Under the pieces are notes generated by a model, which worked only from the letters and a program-made list of their open reading frames with translations, ran no database searches and was not told the DNA's origin. Shown here piece after piece: positions 51,956 through 60,369 of a stretch of 62,379 nucleotides of DNA. The first letter of the stretch is position 1. The number at the start of each line of letters is the position of its first letter. Where the stretch lies: NCBI RefSeq assembly GCF_012396365.1, contig NZ_JAAXPG010000039.1, forward strand, positions 1 to 62,379, read 5' to 3'. This stretch comes from Nocardiopsis alborubida (lineage in GTDB: Bacteria > Actinomycetota > Actinomycetes > Streptosporangiales > Streptosporangiaceae). Made by a program: the position numbers and the translations under genes.

Positions 51956-53299
51956 ATGTCAGAAGGCGAGCGCGCTGAAGAACTGATCGATCTGGTCGAG
52001 AACAACGACCTGACCGGTATCCGGCTCTGGTTGGCCGAACACAGGCCCTACGAGATCGCCGACGAACTCTCCCGCATGGACGGCGGCGAGGCGATCATCC
52101 CCTTCCGGCTCCTGGACAAGGACCGCGAGCTGGAGGTCTTCGAGGAACTCGACCCCGGCCAGCAGCAGTCCATCCTGCTGGGACTGCGCGACACGGCCTT
52201 CCACGAGATCCTGGAGGAGATGGACCCGGACGACCGGGCCCGTCTCATCGGCGAGGCGCCCGCCAAGATCGCCACCCGCGCCCTGGCCGGGCTCAGCCCC
52301 GCCGAACGCAGGATGACCGCCGCCCTGCTGGGCTACCCCGAGGACTCCGTCGGCCGGTACATGACCCCCGAGACGGTCATCCTGCACCGCGACCTCGCGG
52401 TGGGCCGCGCCCTGGAGGTCGTGCGCGCGAGGGGGGCGGAGGCCGAGACCATCTACACCCTGCCGGTGGTCAGCGACGGCCGCCGCATGGTCGGGACGGT
52501 GACGCTGGGCGACCTGGTGGTCAGCGACGACGAACGGCTGATCAAGGACATCGTGGACGTGTTCGCGCCGCGCGTGCGCGCCACGGAGCCGGTCGAGGAC
52601 GCCGCCCGCCTGATGCAGGAGGCCAACCTGGTCGCCCTGGCGGTGGTGGACTCCGAGGAGCGCTTCGTGGGTCTGCTGACCTTCGACGACGCCCTGGAGG
52701 TCATCGAGGCCGCCGACTCCGAGGACATGGCCCTCCAGTCCGGTGCGAGCCCGGTCGGCGAGCACTACGTGTCCGTCGGCGTGCTGCGCCTGGTCGGTGC
52801 GCGCTCGGTGTGGCTCATGCTGCTCATCGTGGCGGCCACGCTCACGGTCAACGTGATGCAGGCCTTCGAGTCGGCCCTGGAGGCGGTCACCGCCCTGGCC
52901 CTGTTCGTGCCGATGCTCATCGGTACGGGTGGCAACGTCGGCGCCCAGTCGGCCACCGCGATCGTGCGTGCCCTGGCCGTCGGCGAGGTCCGGGTGCGCG
53001 ACCTGCCGTCGGTGATCTGGAAGGAGGCACGGGTCGGCCTGCTGCTGGGACTCCTCCTGGCCGTGCTGGCCCTGGCCATCGGCTCCCTGCTGGTGGGCGT
53101 GGACGTCGCCGTGGTGGTGGCGTGCTCGGTGATCGCGGTGTGCACGTGGGCGGCGGTCATCGGCTCGTCCATGCCGCTGTTCGCCCGCAAGGTGGGCGTG
53201 GACCCGGCGGTGGTGTCCTCGCCGATGGTGACCACCATCGTGGACGCCACGGGCCTGCTCATCTACTTCTCCATCGCCACCGTGGTCCTGGGCGTCTGA
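51956..53299 (+). CDS. mgtE: Magnesium transporter MgtE
   Basis: 447 residues with the family layout: acidic cytoplasmic N domain (about 1-125, EELDPGQQQSILLGL, MDPDDRARLIGE), a pair of CBS domains (about 126-255, YMTPETVILHRDLAVG and MQEANLVALAVVDSEERFVGLL) that sense Mg, and five membrane helices (about 280-447) with the pore region FVPMLIGTGGNVGAQSAT. It imports Mg2+ and closes when internal Mg is high. GAGGGGG precedes ATG 51956 by eight bases. The 367-base upstream region contains hairpins and repeats. Confidence 0.96.
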   Translation: MSEGERAEELIDLVENNDLTGIRLWLAEHRPYEIADELSRMDGGEAIIPFRLLDKDRELEVFEELDPGQQQSILLGLRDTAFHEILEEMDPDDRARLIGEAPAKIATRALAGLSPAERRMTAALLGYPEDSVGRYMTPETVILHRDLAVGRALEVVRARGAEAETIYTLPVVSDGRRMVGTVTLGDLVVSDDERLIKDIVDVFAPRVRATEPVEDAARLMQEANLVALAVVDSEERFVGLLTFDDALEVIEAADSEDMALQSGASPVGEHYVSVGVLRLVGARSVWLMLLIVAATLTVNVMQAFESALEAVTALALFVPMLIGTGGNVGAQSATAIVRALAVGEVRVRDLPSVIWKEARVGLLLGLLLAVLALAIGSLLVGVDVAVVVACSVIAVCTWAAVIGSSMPLFARKVGVDPAVVSSPMVTTIVDATGLLIYFSIATVVLGV

Positions 53300-53393
53300 C
53301 CCGGCCCCCGTGCCGACACCGGACGCCCCACCGGCATGAACGGGGTGGGAACCGGGTATCGCGACAGGGCAGGACGGATCGAGGGAGGATTCC

Positions 53394-53636
53394 ATGTCCG
53401 GTACCGGAGATGCGTTCAAACGGCTGAAGAAGGCCGTCGACGACAACGCCGAACAGGCCCAGGGTCTGGTGGGCAAGGCCGCCAGAGCCGCGAAGAAGGC
53501 CACCGGCGGCGCCCACGACGACAGGATCGACCGGGGCGCCGGAGCCGCGACGGAGTACCTGCGCAAGCGCGCTCGCAGAGACGGGGAGACCGGGCAGGAC
53601 GGGGAGACCCGGGGGGACGGGGAGAACCGGAGGTAA
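53394..53636 (+). CDS. Small antitoxin-like protein (MT0933/Rv0909 type)
   Basis: 80 residues: FKRLKKAVDDNAEQAQGLVGKAARAAKKATGG then DDRIDRGAGAATEYLRK, the GG-x-x-D-x-x-I-D-x-G arrangement of the family annotated as MT0933-type putative antitoxins. No toxin gene is adjacent, and the family's antitoxin role is poorly supported in general. The C-terminus is built of three repeats of DGET/DGEN encoded by GACGGGGAGA units, probably recent slippage. GGGAGG precedes ATG 53394. Confidence 0.65.
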   Translation: MSGTGDAFKRLKKAVDDNAEQAQGLVGKAARAAKKATGGAHDDRIDRGAGAATEYLRKRARRDGETGQDGETRGDGENRR

Positions 53637-53682
53637 CGCGACCCGTCTTCGGCCGGGGCGGACGGGGTGTCCACAATGGGGG

Positions 53683-54630
53683 ATGCCCTCACCCGCCCCG
53701 CGCCGTTCCCCGGCCCCCTCCGGCCGTCCCGTCCCCCGCTGGCCGCTGCTGCTCGCCAGGGTCCGCATGCCGCTGATGTGGGCGGCCACCCTCGCCCTCC
53801 TCGCCGGTTACCTCGGCCTCTCCTGGTGGGCGGGCGGCACGCTGTTCGCCGCCGCGCTGGTCGTGTACCTGCGCCTGGGCACCGTGCGGTGCGAGCCCCG
53901 GGTGCTGGAGCCGCCGGTGCGGGGCAGGTGGATGGCGCTCACCAGCCCCGTGGACAACGTGCCGAGCCAGGGCAGCCACGCCTACGGGCAGACCCACGCG
54001 CTCGGCCTGGTCGCCGAACCCGGCGCGGGCGCCCGTCCCGACATCGGCTGGCGGCCGCTCAGCCGCCCGCCGGGCGACTTCCCGGGCTTCGGCCAGCCCG
54101 TGTACGCCCCCGCCGACGGAACGGTGGTGACCGCGCACGGGCGCCAGCGCGACCACCGCAGCCGCAACTCCTGGCCCTGGTTGTTCGGCTCGGTCGTGGA
54201 GAACACGCTGCGGGAGCTGCGCGGTCCGGCGGGACCGCTCGGCAACCACCTCGTGATCGACGTGGGCGGCGCCTACGTGCTCCTGGGCCACCTGGAACGC
54301 GGATCGCTGGAGGTCCGCCGGGGCGACCGCGTCCGGGCCGGTCAGGCGGTGGCCCGCTGCGGGAACTCCGGCGCCTGCACCGAACCCCAGGTGCGGATGC
54401 AGCTCATGGACCGCCCGGGCCCCCTGTTCGCCGCCGGTCTGCCGTTCGTGTGGGCGCCGGGGTGGAACGGCGGCGACGGCGGAGCGGGGCTGCCCGAGAC
54501 CTGGCGCCCCGTGGTGGTCGCCGGTCCCGGGCACGGGGGCGTGCCGGTGGAGGAGGCCGGGCCCGATGGCGTACCCGCTGGTCAGGCGGTTCCGACGACG
54601 GATTACGCTGATGAGGTAAGGCGAACCTAA
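53683..54630 (+). CDS. M23/LytM-like membrane protein lacking metal ligands
   Basis: 315 residues. Two hydrophobic segments (about 25-65) anchor an extracytoplasmic domain with the outline of M23 peptidases: SPVDNVPSQGSHAYGQTHALGLV, GQPVYAPADGTVVTAHG, NHLVIDVGGAYVLLGHLERGS, RAGQAVARCGNSG. In active relatives the first motif ends in an Asp ligand and the last carries H-x-H. Here these read ALGL and EPQVRMQ, so Asp and both His are gone. A non-catalytic peptidoglycan-binding or regulatory role, as for divisome LytM proteins, is inferred. ATG follows CACAAT by five bases with no Shine-Dalgarno. Confidence 0.85.
   Translation: MPSPAPRRSPAPSGRPVPRWPLLLARVRMPLMWAATLALLAGYLGLSWWAGGTLFAAALVVYLRLGTVRCEPRVLEPPVRGRWMALTSPVDNVPSQGSHAYGQTHALGLVAEPGAGARPDIGWRPLSRPPGDFPGFGQPVYAPADGTVVTAHGRQRDHRSRNSWPWLFGSVVENTLRELRGPAGPLGNHLVIDVGGAYVLLGHLERGSLEVRRGDRVRAGQAVARCGNSGACTEPQVRMQLMDRPGPLFAAGLPFVWAPGWNGGDGGAGLPETWRPVVVAGPGHGGVPVEEAGPDGVPAGQAVPTTDYADEVRRT
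54612..54630. promoter_or_regulatory. Iron box (IdeR/DmdR1 type)
   Basis: TGAGGTAAGGCGAACCTAA matches 16 of 19 positions of the IdeR/DmdR consensus TTAGGTTAGGCTAACCTAA. It covers the end of the M23-like gene and lies 38 bases before the ferredoxin-like gene at 54669, where repression by Fe2+-bound regulator would act. Confidence 0.75.
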
Positions 54631-54668
54631 CGGTTCCTGCGGTCCGGCGAGAGCGCGGAGGGAGAGGC

Positions 54669-55259
54669 GTGGACACGGTCGAAGGACGTCCCTGCCAGCT
54701 CACGGTGTGCCGGGGCTGCTGCTGCGGTACCAGGAAGAAGGTCCCCGGGGTGGACCACAAGGCCCAGCTCGCCCGCCTCAGGGCCATCGACGACCACTCC
54801 GGCCGCAGCGTTCCCGTTCGCATCAGCAAGTGCCTGGGTATCTGCTTCCAGGCCAACGTGGTGGTCGTCCAGCCGTCCTCGGCGGGGCGGGCCGCCGGAG
54901 GCCGCCCGGTGTGGCTGGGGGAGGTCACCGAGGACAAGCTGGTCGAGGCCGTCGACGACTGGATCTTCGAGGGCGGGCCCGGCATCGCCCCGCTGCCCGC
55001 GGTCCTGGCCGACCACGTGACCTCCAAGGACGCCAAGAAGCCGAAGAAGCGCAAGAAGCCCAAGCACTCCAAGGCGGCCAAGAAGGAACGCAGAAAGGAG
55101 AAGCGCGGGGACGCCGCCCGTCCGGACGAGGACGGCGGGAAGGCGGGGAAGAAGGGCAGGAAGTCCAAGAAGGACGGCAAGTCCAAGAAGGACGGCAAGA
55201 AGACCAAGGCGGGGAAGTCCACGAAGGACGGGAAGGGCGGCAGGTCCGGCAAGGACTGA
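54669..55259 (+). CDS. Thioredoxin-like [2Fe-2S] ferredoxin with Lys-rich tail
   Basis: 196 residues. Residues about 9-100 contain CQLTVCRGCCCG and later ISKCLGICFQANVVVV, the Cys spacing of thioredoxin-fold [2Fe-2S] ferredoxins. Residues 118-196 are extremely basic, with repeated KSKKDGK units and almost no hydrophobic residue, possibly nucleic-acid or surface binding. An iron box lies directly upstream, so expression under iron limitation is predicted, which suggests a part in siderophore or iron handling. GGGAGAGG precedes GTG 54669. The exact role is unknown. Confidence 0.82.
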   Translation: MDTVEGRPCQLTVCRGCCCGTRKKVPGVDHKAQLARLRAIDDHSGRSVPVRISKCLGICFQANVVVVQPSSAGRAAGGRPVWLGEVTEDKLVEAVDDWIFEGGPGIAPLPAVLADHVTSKDAKKPKKRKKPKHSKAAKKERRKEKRGDAARPDEDGGKAGKKGRKSKKDGKSKKDGKKTKAGKSTKDGKGGRSGKD

Positions 55260-55304
55260 CGCGGAGTCCCCGGCGGCCGCGCCGCGCCCCGGCGCCGGAG
55301 AGGC

Positions 55305-55336
55305 TTCCGGCGGACGGCCGACCGGCCGCGCCGGAA
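55305..55336. terminator. Hairpin between convergent genes
   Basis: 8-bp arms TTCCGGCG/CGCCGGAA around an inner GC-rich dyad, between the ferredoxin-like gene and the ABC exporter gene. Confidence 0.5.
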
Positions 55337-55369
55337 ACCGTCCCACCGGGCCGTTCCCCGGCACGGGTC

Positions 55370-57238
55370 CTAACGGCTCTGCGGCGCGAACTGGGTCCGG
55401 TACAGCGCCGTGTACAACCCGCCCTGGTCCAGCAGCTCGTCGTGCGTGCCGCGCTCCAGGATCCGGCCGTCCTCCAGCACCAGGATCTGGTCCGCCTCGC
55501 GCACCGTCGCCAGCCGGTGCGCGATCACCAGCGAGGTCCGTCCCTCCAGCGCCACGGACAGCGCCTCCTGCACGGCCGCCTCGGACCCGGAGTCCAGGTG
55601 GGCCGTCGCCTCGTCCAGCACCACCACCGACGGTGCCTTCAACAGCAGCCGCGCGATCGCCAGCCGCTGCTTCTCACCGCCCGACAACCGGTACCCGCGG
55701 TCGCCGACCATCGTGTCCAGCCCGTTGGGCAGCTGGTCCAGGAGGGTTCCCAGCCGCGCCATCCGCAGCACCTCCTCCAGTTCGGCGTCGGTCGCCTCCG
55801 GCCGGGCGTACCGCAGGTTCGCACCCACCGTGTCGTGGAACAGCTGCGCGTCCTGGGTGACCACGCCGACCGCCTCGCGCAGCGAGTCGCCGGTCGCCTC
55901 GCGCAGGTCCAGCCCGCCCATGAGCACACGGCCCTCGGTCGGGTCGTACAGGCGCGACACCAGGTGCGTCAGCGTCGTCTTGCCCGCGCCGGACGGCCCC
56001 ACCAGGGCCACCATCGTCCCCGGCTCCGCACGGAACGACACCCCGCTCAGCACCTGGGTGTCCTCGTCCACCGACGCCTGCGGCGTCAGCTCCAGCGACG
56101 CCACCGACGACTCCTTCGCCGCCGGATAGCGGAACGACACGTTGTCGAACTCCACGCCCAGCCGTCCTCCGGACAGGTCCCGGGCGTCCGGGCTCTCCTT
56201 GATGCCCGGTTCCAGGTCCAGCACCTCGAAGACCCGGTCGAAGGAGACCAGCGCGGTCATGATCTCCACGTGCACGTTGGACAGCGTCGTCACCGGGCCG
56301 TAGAGGCGGGCGAGCAGGGTGGTCAGCGCCACCAGCGTGCCCACCTCGAAGGCCCCGTCGATCGCCAGCACGCCGCCGACCCCGTAGACCATCGCCATGG
56401 CCAGCGCCGTGATCAGGCCGAGCAGGCTGAACAGCAGCGAGCCGAACACCGCCTGGCGCACGCCCAGGTCCCGGACCCGCCCCGCGCGCCGGGCGAACCC
56501 CGCCGACTCCTCCTCGGGGCGTCCGTACAGCTTGACCAGCATCGCCCCGCCGACGTTGAACCGCTCGGTCATCAGCGAGCTCATGTCCGCGTTGGTGTCC
56601 ATCGCGTCGCGGGAGATGTGCGCCAGCCGCCGCCCGATCACCTTGGCGGGGACCACGAACAGCGGGACCAGGGCCAGCGCGATCAGCGTCACCTGCCAGG
56701 ACAGGGCGAGCATCGTCACGATCACCGCGGTCGCGCTGACCAGGTTGGACACCACCGATTGCAGGACCGAGGTGATCGCCCGCTGCGCGCCCACCACGTC
56801 CGTGTTCAGGCGGCTGATCAGCGAGCCCGTCTGCGTACGGGTGAAGAAGGCCACCGGCATCCGCTGCACGTGGGTGAAGACCTGCGTGCGCAGCTGGTAG
56901 ATGACCCCCTCGCCGATGCGGGAGGACAGCCACCTGCCGAGCAGGGTCAGCCCGCTCTCCAACACCGCCAGCCCCGCCGCGGCGAGCGCCAGCCACACCA
57001 CCAGCGCGGTGTTCCCGGTCAGGATGCCGCGGTCGATGATGGCCTTGAGCAGGAGCGGGTTGGCGACCACGATCCCGGCGCCGACCGTCGTCACCAGCAG
57101 GAAGCACAGGATCACCCGCCAGTGCGGGCGGGCGTAGGAGATGATGCGCCGGGTGATTCCGGGGGGCAGTGACTGCCCCTTCGCGCTCCCGTCGTTGACC
57201 AGGGCCCTGTAGGAGGGTCTGCCGGACATCATTGTCAT
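55370..57238 (-). CDS. ABC exporter, fused permease-ATPase
   Basis: 622 residues: six membrane helices (about 35-330) of the type-IV exporter fold with the coupling segment FFTRTQTGSLISRLNTDV, then the nucleotide-binding domain with Walker A GPSGAGKTT, signature LSGGEKQRLAIAR, Walker B SVVVLDEATAHLD and H-loop AHR. It acts as a homodimer or with a partner; none is adjacent. The substrate (lipid or drug) is unknown. The ATG at 57238 begins MTMMSG; 57229 is possible. An inverted repeat GCTTGC/GCAAGC lies 16 bases upstream. Confidence 0.94.
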   Translation of the reverse strand: MTMMSGRPSYRALVNDGSAKGQSLPPGITRRIISYARPHWRVILCFLLVTTVGAGIVVANPLLLKAIIDRGILTGNTALVVWLALAAAGLAVLESGLTLLGRWLSSRIGEGVIYQLRTQVFTHVQRMPVAFFTRTQTGSLISRLNTDVVGAQRAITSVLQSVVSNLVSATAVIVTMLALSWQVTLIALALVPLFVVPAKVIGRRLAHISRDAMDTNADMSSLMTERFNVGGAMLVKLYGRPEEESAGFARRAGRVRDLGVRQAVFGSLLFSLLGLITALAMAMVYGVGGVLAIDGAFEVGTLVALTTLLARLYGPVTTLSNVHVEIMTALVSFDRVFEVLDLEPGIKESPDARDLSGGRLGVEFDNVSFRYPAAKESSVASLELTPQASVDEDTQVLSGVSFRAEPGTMVALVGPSGAGKTTLTHLVSRLYDPTEGRVLMGGLDLREATGDSLREAVGVVTQDAQLFHDTVGANLRYARPEATDAELEEVLRMARLGTLLDQLPNGLDTMVGDRGYRLSGGEKQRLAIARLLLKAPSVVVLDEATAHLDSGSEAAVQEALSVALEGRTSLVIAHRLATVREADQILVLEDGRILERGTHDELLDQGGLYTALYRTQFAPQSR

Positions 57239-57253
57239 GAACAGCCTCGTTCT

Positions 57254-57276
57254 GCTTGCCTATTCGCCACGCAAGC
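57254..57276. promoter_or_regulatory. Inverted repeat before ABC exporter gene
   Basis: Arms GCTTGC (57254-57259) and GCAAGC (57271-57276) separated by 11 bases. Minus-strand TTGACG (57276-57281) at its upstream edge could be a -35. A possible repressor operator; no regulator gene is adjacent. Confidence 0.4.
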
Positions 57277-57403
57277 GTCAACACCGGTGCGTGTGCGCCG
57301 CTTCCCAGGCCGCGTGGGGGCGCGGAGAGGGGCCCGGGCGCGTACGGGGGCGGGCGCAGCCGCCGGTCGTCGTGACGGGCCGGGTGGGGGCGTTCCGGCG
57401 GTA

Positions 57404-57907
57404 CTAGAGGGAGTGGGCGAGGCGACCCAGAGCCGCGGTGGTGGACCGGCCGGGGGTGAAGGGCAGTTCCCAGGCCTGCGCGCCGAGCGCGGCGGCGCCG
57501 CGGATCTTGGCCTGGGTGTAGCGGTCCCCGGCGGTGTAGGCCAGGGCGGCGGGGGCCAGGGGGCGCAGGACCTCGGCGTAGGAGGCCCAGTCGGCGACCT
57601 CGGGCGGTCCCTCGATGACGAACGAGCCGGTGACGCAGGCCAGGGCGGCCACGGTCTCGGCCCGCTCCCCAGCCGGGTTCACGGGGCGTCCCGGGCCCTT
57701 CCAGGCGTGCACGCGCGCGTCGGACTCCACACCCACCACGAGGGGCAGCCCCCGGTCGGCGATGGACCGGAGGAAGCGGACGTGTCCGACGTGCAGGACG
57801 TCGAAGGCGCCGGTGACGACCGCCGGTCGCACCAGGGAGTCGGGGCGCTCGAACCAGTGGGCGCTCAGCGCGGTGCCGGGGCCCTGCGTCGCTTCCGTGT
57901 CCGTCAT
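57404..57907 (-). CDS. Nucleotidyltransferase-fold protein (cytidylyltransferase-like)
   Basis: 167 residues. VVTGAFDVLHVGHVRFLRSIADRGLPLVVGVESD has the HxGH signature of the nucleotidyltransferase superfamily, and TPGRSTTAAL near the C-terminus corresponds to the second nucleotide motif. Such proteins join CMP or AMP to a phosphorylated compound, as RfaE-C, TagD or CoaD do. The length and context do not identify the substrate; it is not the usual CoaD neighbourhood. GGTGG precedes ATG 57907. Confidence 0.85.
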   Translation of the reverse strand: MTDTEATQGPGTALSAHWFERPDSLVRPAVVTGAFDVLHVGHVRFLRSIADRGLPLVVGVESDARVHAWKGPGRPVNPAGERAETVAALACVTGSFVIEGPPEVADWASYAEVLRPLAPAALAYTAGDRYTQAKIRGAAALGAQAWELPFTPGRSTTAALGRLAHSL

Positions 57908-58289
57908 TCCACCACCCGTTCGGCATGCCTGAGGGCGCCCGGATCCGTTCGCGCCCGCGGGCTCGCCCGCAAGGTCAACGTACCCGTTCGGGAGGGGTAT
58001 TCCTTCTCGGGGCGCACCGGCCGGACACGGTCCGTCTTCGGGGCGGGGGAGCGGCCCGGAAATGTGAGCTACCTCACCGGATGATCCACCCGATTGAATG
58101 CCGGAAACGTCCGAAATCACGACGGGAGGGGAGGGGGAGGTAAGAAGGATGCGGGGCCGCCCCCGGGGAAATGGTGGAGTGCGCGGGTGCGCAGCTCGTC
58201 CCGGGCGGAGTGCGGGGGTTCGGGGGTCGTCCCCCAGGGGGAATGGCGAAGCGAGCCGGTGTCTTCGACACACGGCTCGCCCCGAGCGG
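57908..58289. other. Intergenic stretch with tRNA-Gly terminator
   Basis: 382 bases between the nucleotidyltransferase gene and tRNA-Gly. Apart from the hairpin at 58251-58280 and a purine-rich tract around 58120-58150, nothing was recognised. Confidence 0.5.
58251..58280 (-). terminator. Terminator after tRNA-Gly
   Basis: Stem GCGAGCCG...CGGCTCGC with continuing pairs and a single bulge around a TTC loop, ten bases beyond the tRNA-Gly 3' end on the minus strand. Confidence 0.6.
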
Positions 58290-58360
58290 AGCGGGCGACG
58301 AGAATCGAACTCGCATGGCCAGCTTGGAAGGCTGGTGTTCTACCATTGAACTACGCCCGC
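58290..58360 (-). tRNA. tRNA-Gly (anticodon UCC)
   Basis: 71-base cloverleaf on the minus strand: acceptor GCGGGCG/CGCCCGC, anticodon loop CTTCCAA (TCC, decoding GGA/GGG), T loop TTCGATT. CCA is not encoded. It is divergent from tRNA-Pro. Confidence 0.97.
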
Positions 58361-58366
58361 GTGGCA

Positions 58367-58428
58367 CCGGAGACTTCGAGTGTCCTCTAGACTCGTGGAG
58401 CCGACGGGGACAAGACTACAGTCTCCGG
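58367..58428. repeat. Dyad in the divergent tRNA promoter region
   Basis: Perfect 9-bp inverted arms CCGGAGACT (58367-58375) and AGTCTCCGG (58420-58428), with an inner pair CGAGT/ACTCG. The dyad fills most of the space between tRNA-Gly and tRNA-Pro and includes TAGACT and TACAGT, possible -10 hexamers. Confidence 0.55.
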
Positions 58429-58477
58429 AGCCGTGGTCGCACACCCCTTTCAGGAGTGCCATCCTTGGTTCGGCACA

Positions 58478-58552
58478 CGGGGTGTAGCGCAGCTTGGTTA
58501 GCGCGCATGCTTTGGGAGCATGAGGCCGCGGGTTCGAATCCCGCCACCCCGA
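58478..58552 (+). tRNA. tRNA-Pro (anticodon UGG)
   Basis: 75-base cloverleaf: acceptor CGGGGTG/CACCCCG, D arm with GGTTAG, anticodon stem CATGC/GCATG with loop TTTGGGA (TGG), T loop TTCGAAT, discriminator A. CCA is not encoded. It precedes tig as in other actinobacteria. Confidence 0.97.
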
Positions 58553-58778
58553 CGAAACCACCGTGGCAGCGGCTCCGGCCGCGCGCCGTGGCCCCCTGTC
58601 TATCTGCCCTAGACTTGGTGCGATCAGCAGGAAACTGTAAGTCCCAGCCCGTCGCAGGGCACCCCAGCTGGATGCGGTCGTCAAGACCCCGGGGGTGCGC
58701 GCGTGCCTTTCGCCGTTGTGTGTGGTGCGCCTGCGGGCCGACGCGGACACCAGCCGGCAAACCTAGGAGTACCGCCCC

Positions 58779-60239
58779 GTGAAGACCGATGTCGAGGAGC
58801 TGAGCCCCACCCGGGTCAAGCTGACCATCGAGGTGCCCTTCGAGGAACTCGATCACGCTTTCGACGTGACCTACAAGTCGCTCGCCAAGCAGGTCCGGAT
58901 CAAGGGCTTCCGCCCTGGCAAGGCGCCGGCGCGGCTGATCGACCGTTACGTCGGCCGCGGCGCGGTGATCAGCGAAGCGGTCAACCACGCCGTTCCGGAG
59001 CTCTACAACGAAGCCATCCAGAAGGAGGAGCTCTTCGCGCTCGGCCAGCCCGACGTGGAGGTCACCAAGCTGGAGGACAACGACGAGCTCGCCTTCACGG
59101 CCGAGGTCGACGTCCGCCCCAAGTTCGAGGTCGAGGACTACAAGGGCATCGAGGTCACCGTTGACAGCGCCGAGGTGACCGACGAGCAGGTCGACGAGCA
59201 GATCGGCACCCTGCGCGAGCGCTTCTCCACCCTGGTGGGTGTGGAGCGCCCCGTCGAGGACGGCGACCACCTGTCCATCGACCTGTCCGCCGCCATCGAC
59301 GGTGAGAAGCTTGAGGACGTCGCGGTCAGCGGCTACTCCTACGAGGTCGGCACCAACACCATGCTGGAGGGCCTCGACGAGACCCTGCGCGGCATGGAGT
59401 CCGGTGGCGAGGCCACCTTCTCCACCACCCTCGTCGGCGGTGAGCACGAGGGCCAGGAGGCGGACGTCACCGTCACCGTGCACAGCGTGAAGGTCAAGGA
59501 GCTGCCCGAGCTGGACGACGAGTTCGCCCAGCTGGCCTCGGAGTTCGACACCATCGACGAGCTGCGCGCGGACGTGCGCAACCGCATGGGCGAGGTCCGC
59601 CGCCTCCAGCAGCTCTCCGCCGCCCGTGACAAGGCCCTGGAGCAGCTGATCGACTCCGTCGACATCCCGCTGCCCGAGGCGGTCGTCGAGGAGGAGATCA
59701 CCCGCCGCCGCCAGAGCCTGGAGCAGCAGCTGGCGCAGAGCGGCCTCACCAAGGAGGCCTACCTCGAGTCGCAGGAGAAGACCGAGGAGGAGTTCGACGA
59801 GGAGCTGACCACCGGCGCCCGCTCCGCGGTCAAGGCCGGGTTCATCCTCGACCAGCTGGCCATCCAGGAGGACCTGAGCGCCGACCAGGGCGAGCTCAGC
59901 CAGTACGTCTTCGAGCAGGCCCAGCGCATGGGCGTGAGCCCGGACCAGCTGGCCCAGCACCTGGTCGAGTCCAACCAGATCCGCGTCGCCTTCACCGAGG
60001 TCGTCCGCGGCAAGGCCATGGACCTGGTCCTGGCCGGCGCCCGGATCACCGACGAGGACGGCAACGTCGTCGAGCAGGAGACCGCCGAGGAGGAGGCCGC
60101 CAAGGCCGCCGCCGTCGCCGCAGGTGAGGCCCTGGAGGCCGTCGAGGACGACGCCGAGGCCGCCGCCGAGAGCGACACCGCCGACGCCGGGGCCGACGAG
60201 GCCAAGGCTGACGAGGCCAAGGCCGACGACGCCAAGTAG
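58779..60239 (+). CDS. tig: Trigger factor
   Basis: 486 residues. The N-terminal ribosome-binding domain has FKVKGFRPGKAP-type sequence (RIKGFRPGKAPARLIDRYVG), followed by the FKBP-like peptidyl-prolyl isomerase domain (about 150-245, VEDGDHLSIDLSAAIDGE, LEGLDETLRGMESGGEATF) and the helical C-terminal chaperone domain. An Ala/Glu/Asp-rich tail of about 45 residues is extra, common in actinobacteria. It binds nascent chains at the ribosome exit. AGGAG precedes GTG 58779. A 16-bp terminator separates it from clpP1. Confidence 0.97.
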   Translation: MKTDVEELSPTRVKLTIEVPFEELDHAFDVTYKSLAKQVRIKGFRPGKAPARLIDRYVGRGAVISEAVNHAVPELYNEAIQKEELFALGQPDVEVTKLEDNDELAFTAEVDVRPKFEVEDYKGIEVTVDSAEVTDEQVDEQIGTLRERFSTLVGVERPVEDGDHLSIDLSAAIDGEKLEDVAVSGYSYEVGTNTMLEGLDETLRGMESGGEATFSTTLVGGEHEGQEADVTVTVHSVKVKELPELDDEFAQLASEFDTIDELRADVRNRMGEVRRLQQLSAARDKALEQLIDSVDIPLPEAVVEEEITRRRQSLEQQLAQSGLTKEAYLESQEKTEEEFDEELTTGARSAVKAGFILDQLAIQEDLSADQGELSQYVFEQAQRMGVSPDQLAQHLVESNQIRVAFTEVVRGKAMDLVLAGARITDEDGNVVEQETAEEEAAKAAAVAAGEALEAVEDDAEAAAESDTADAGADEAKADEAKADDAK

Positions 60240-60269
60240 GCTCCGGGGAGTCCCGAGTTTCGCGCGTAC

Positions 60270-60303
60270 GGGCCCCGTCCGACCCCAGGGTCGGGCGGGG
60301 CCC
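60270..60303 (+). terminator. Terminator after tig
   Basis: 16-bp stem with one G-U pair and a 2-base loop, 30 bases after the stop codon. It separates tig from the clpP operon. Confidence 0.75.
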
Positions 60304-60355
60304 GCGTCGTGTTCGCCTGTGGAAGAACGTGCTGTACGGGGACCGCGCCACCCTG

Positions 60356-60369
60356 CGCTCAAAGCGAAC
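60356..60369. promoter_or_regulatory. ClgR-type site upstream of clpP1
   Basis: CGCTCAAAGCGAAC fits the published ClgR core CGC-Y-N-A-N-R-GCG-W-W-S at every specified position. It lies about 40 bases before a -10 hexamer TAGTGT (60408-60413), as expected for an activator of clpP1P2. Confidence 0.7.
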
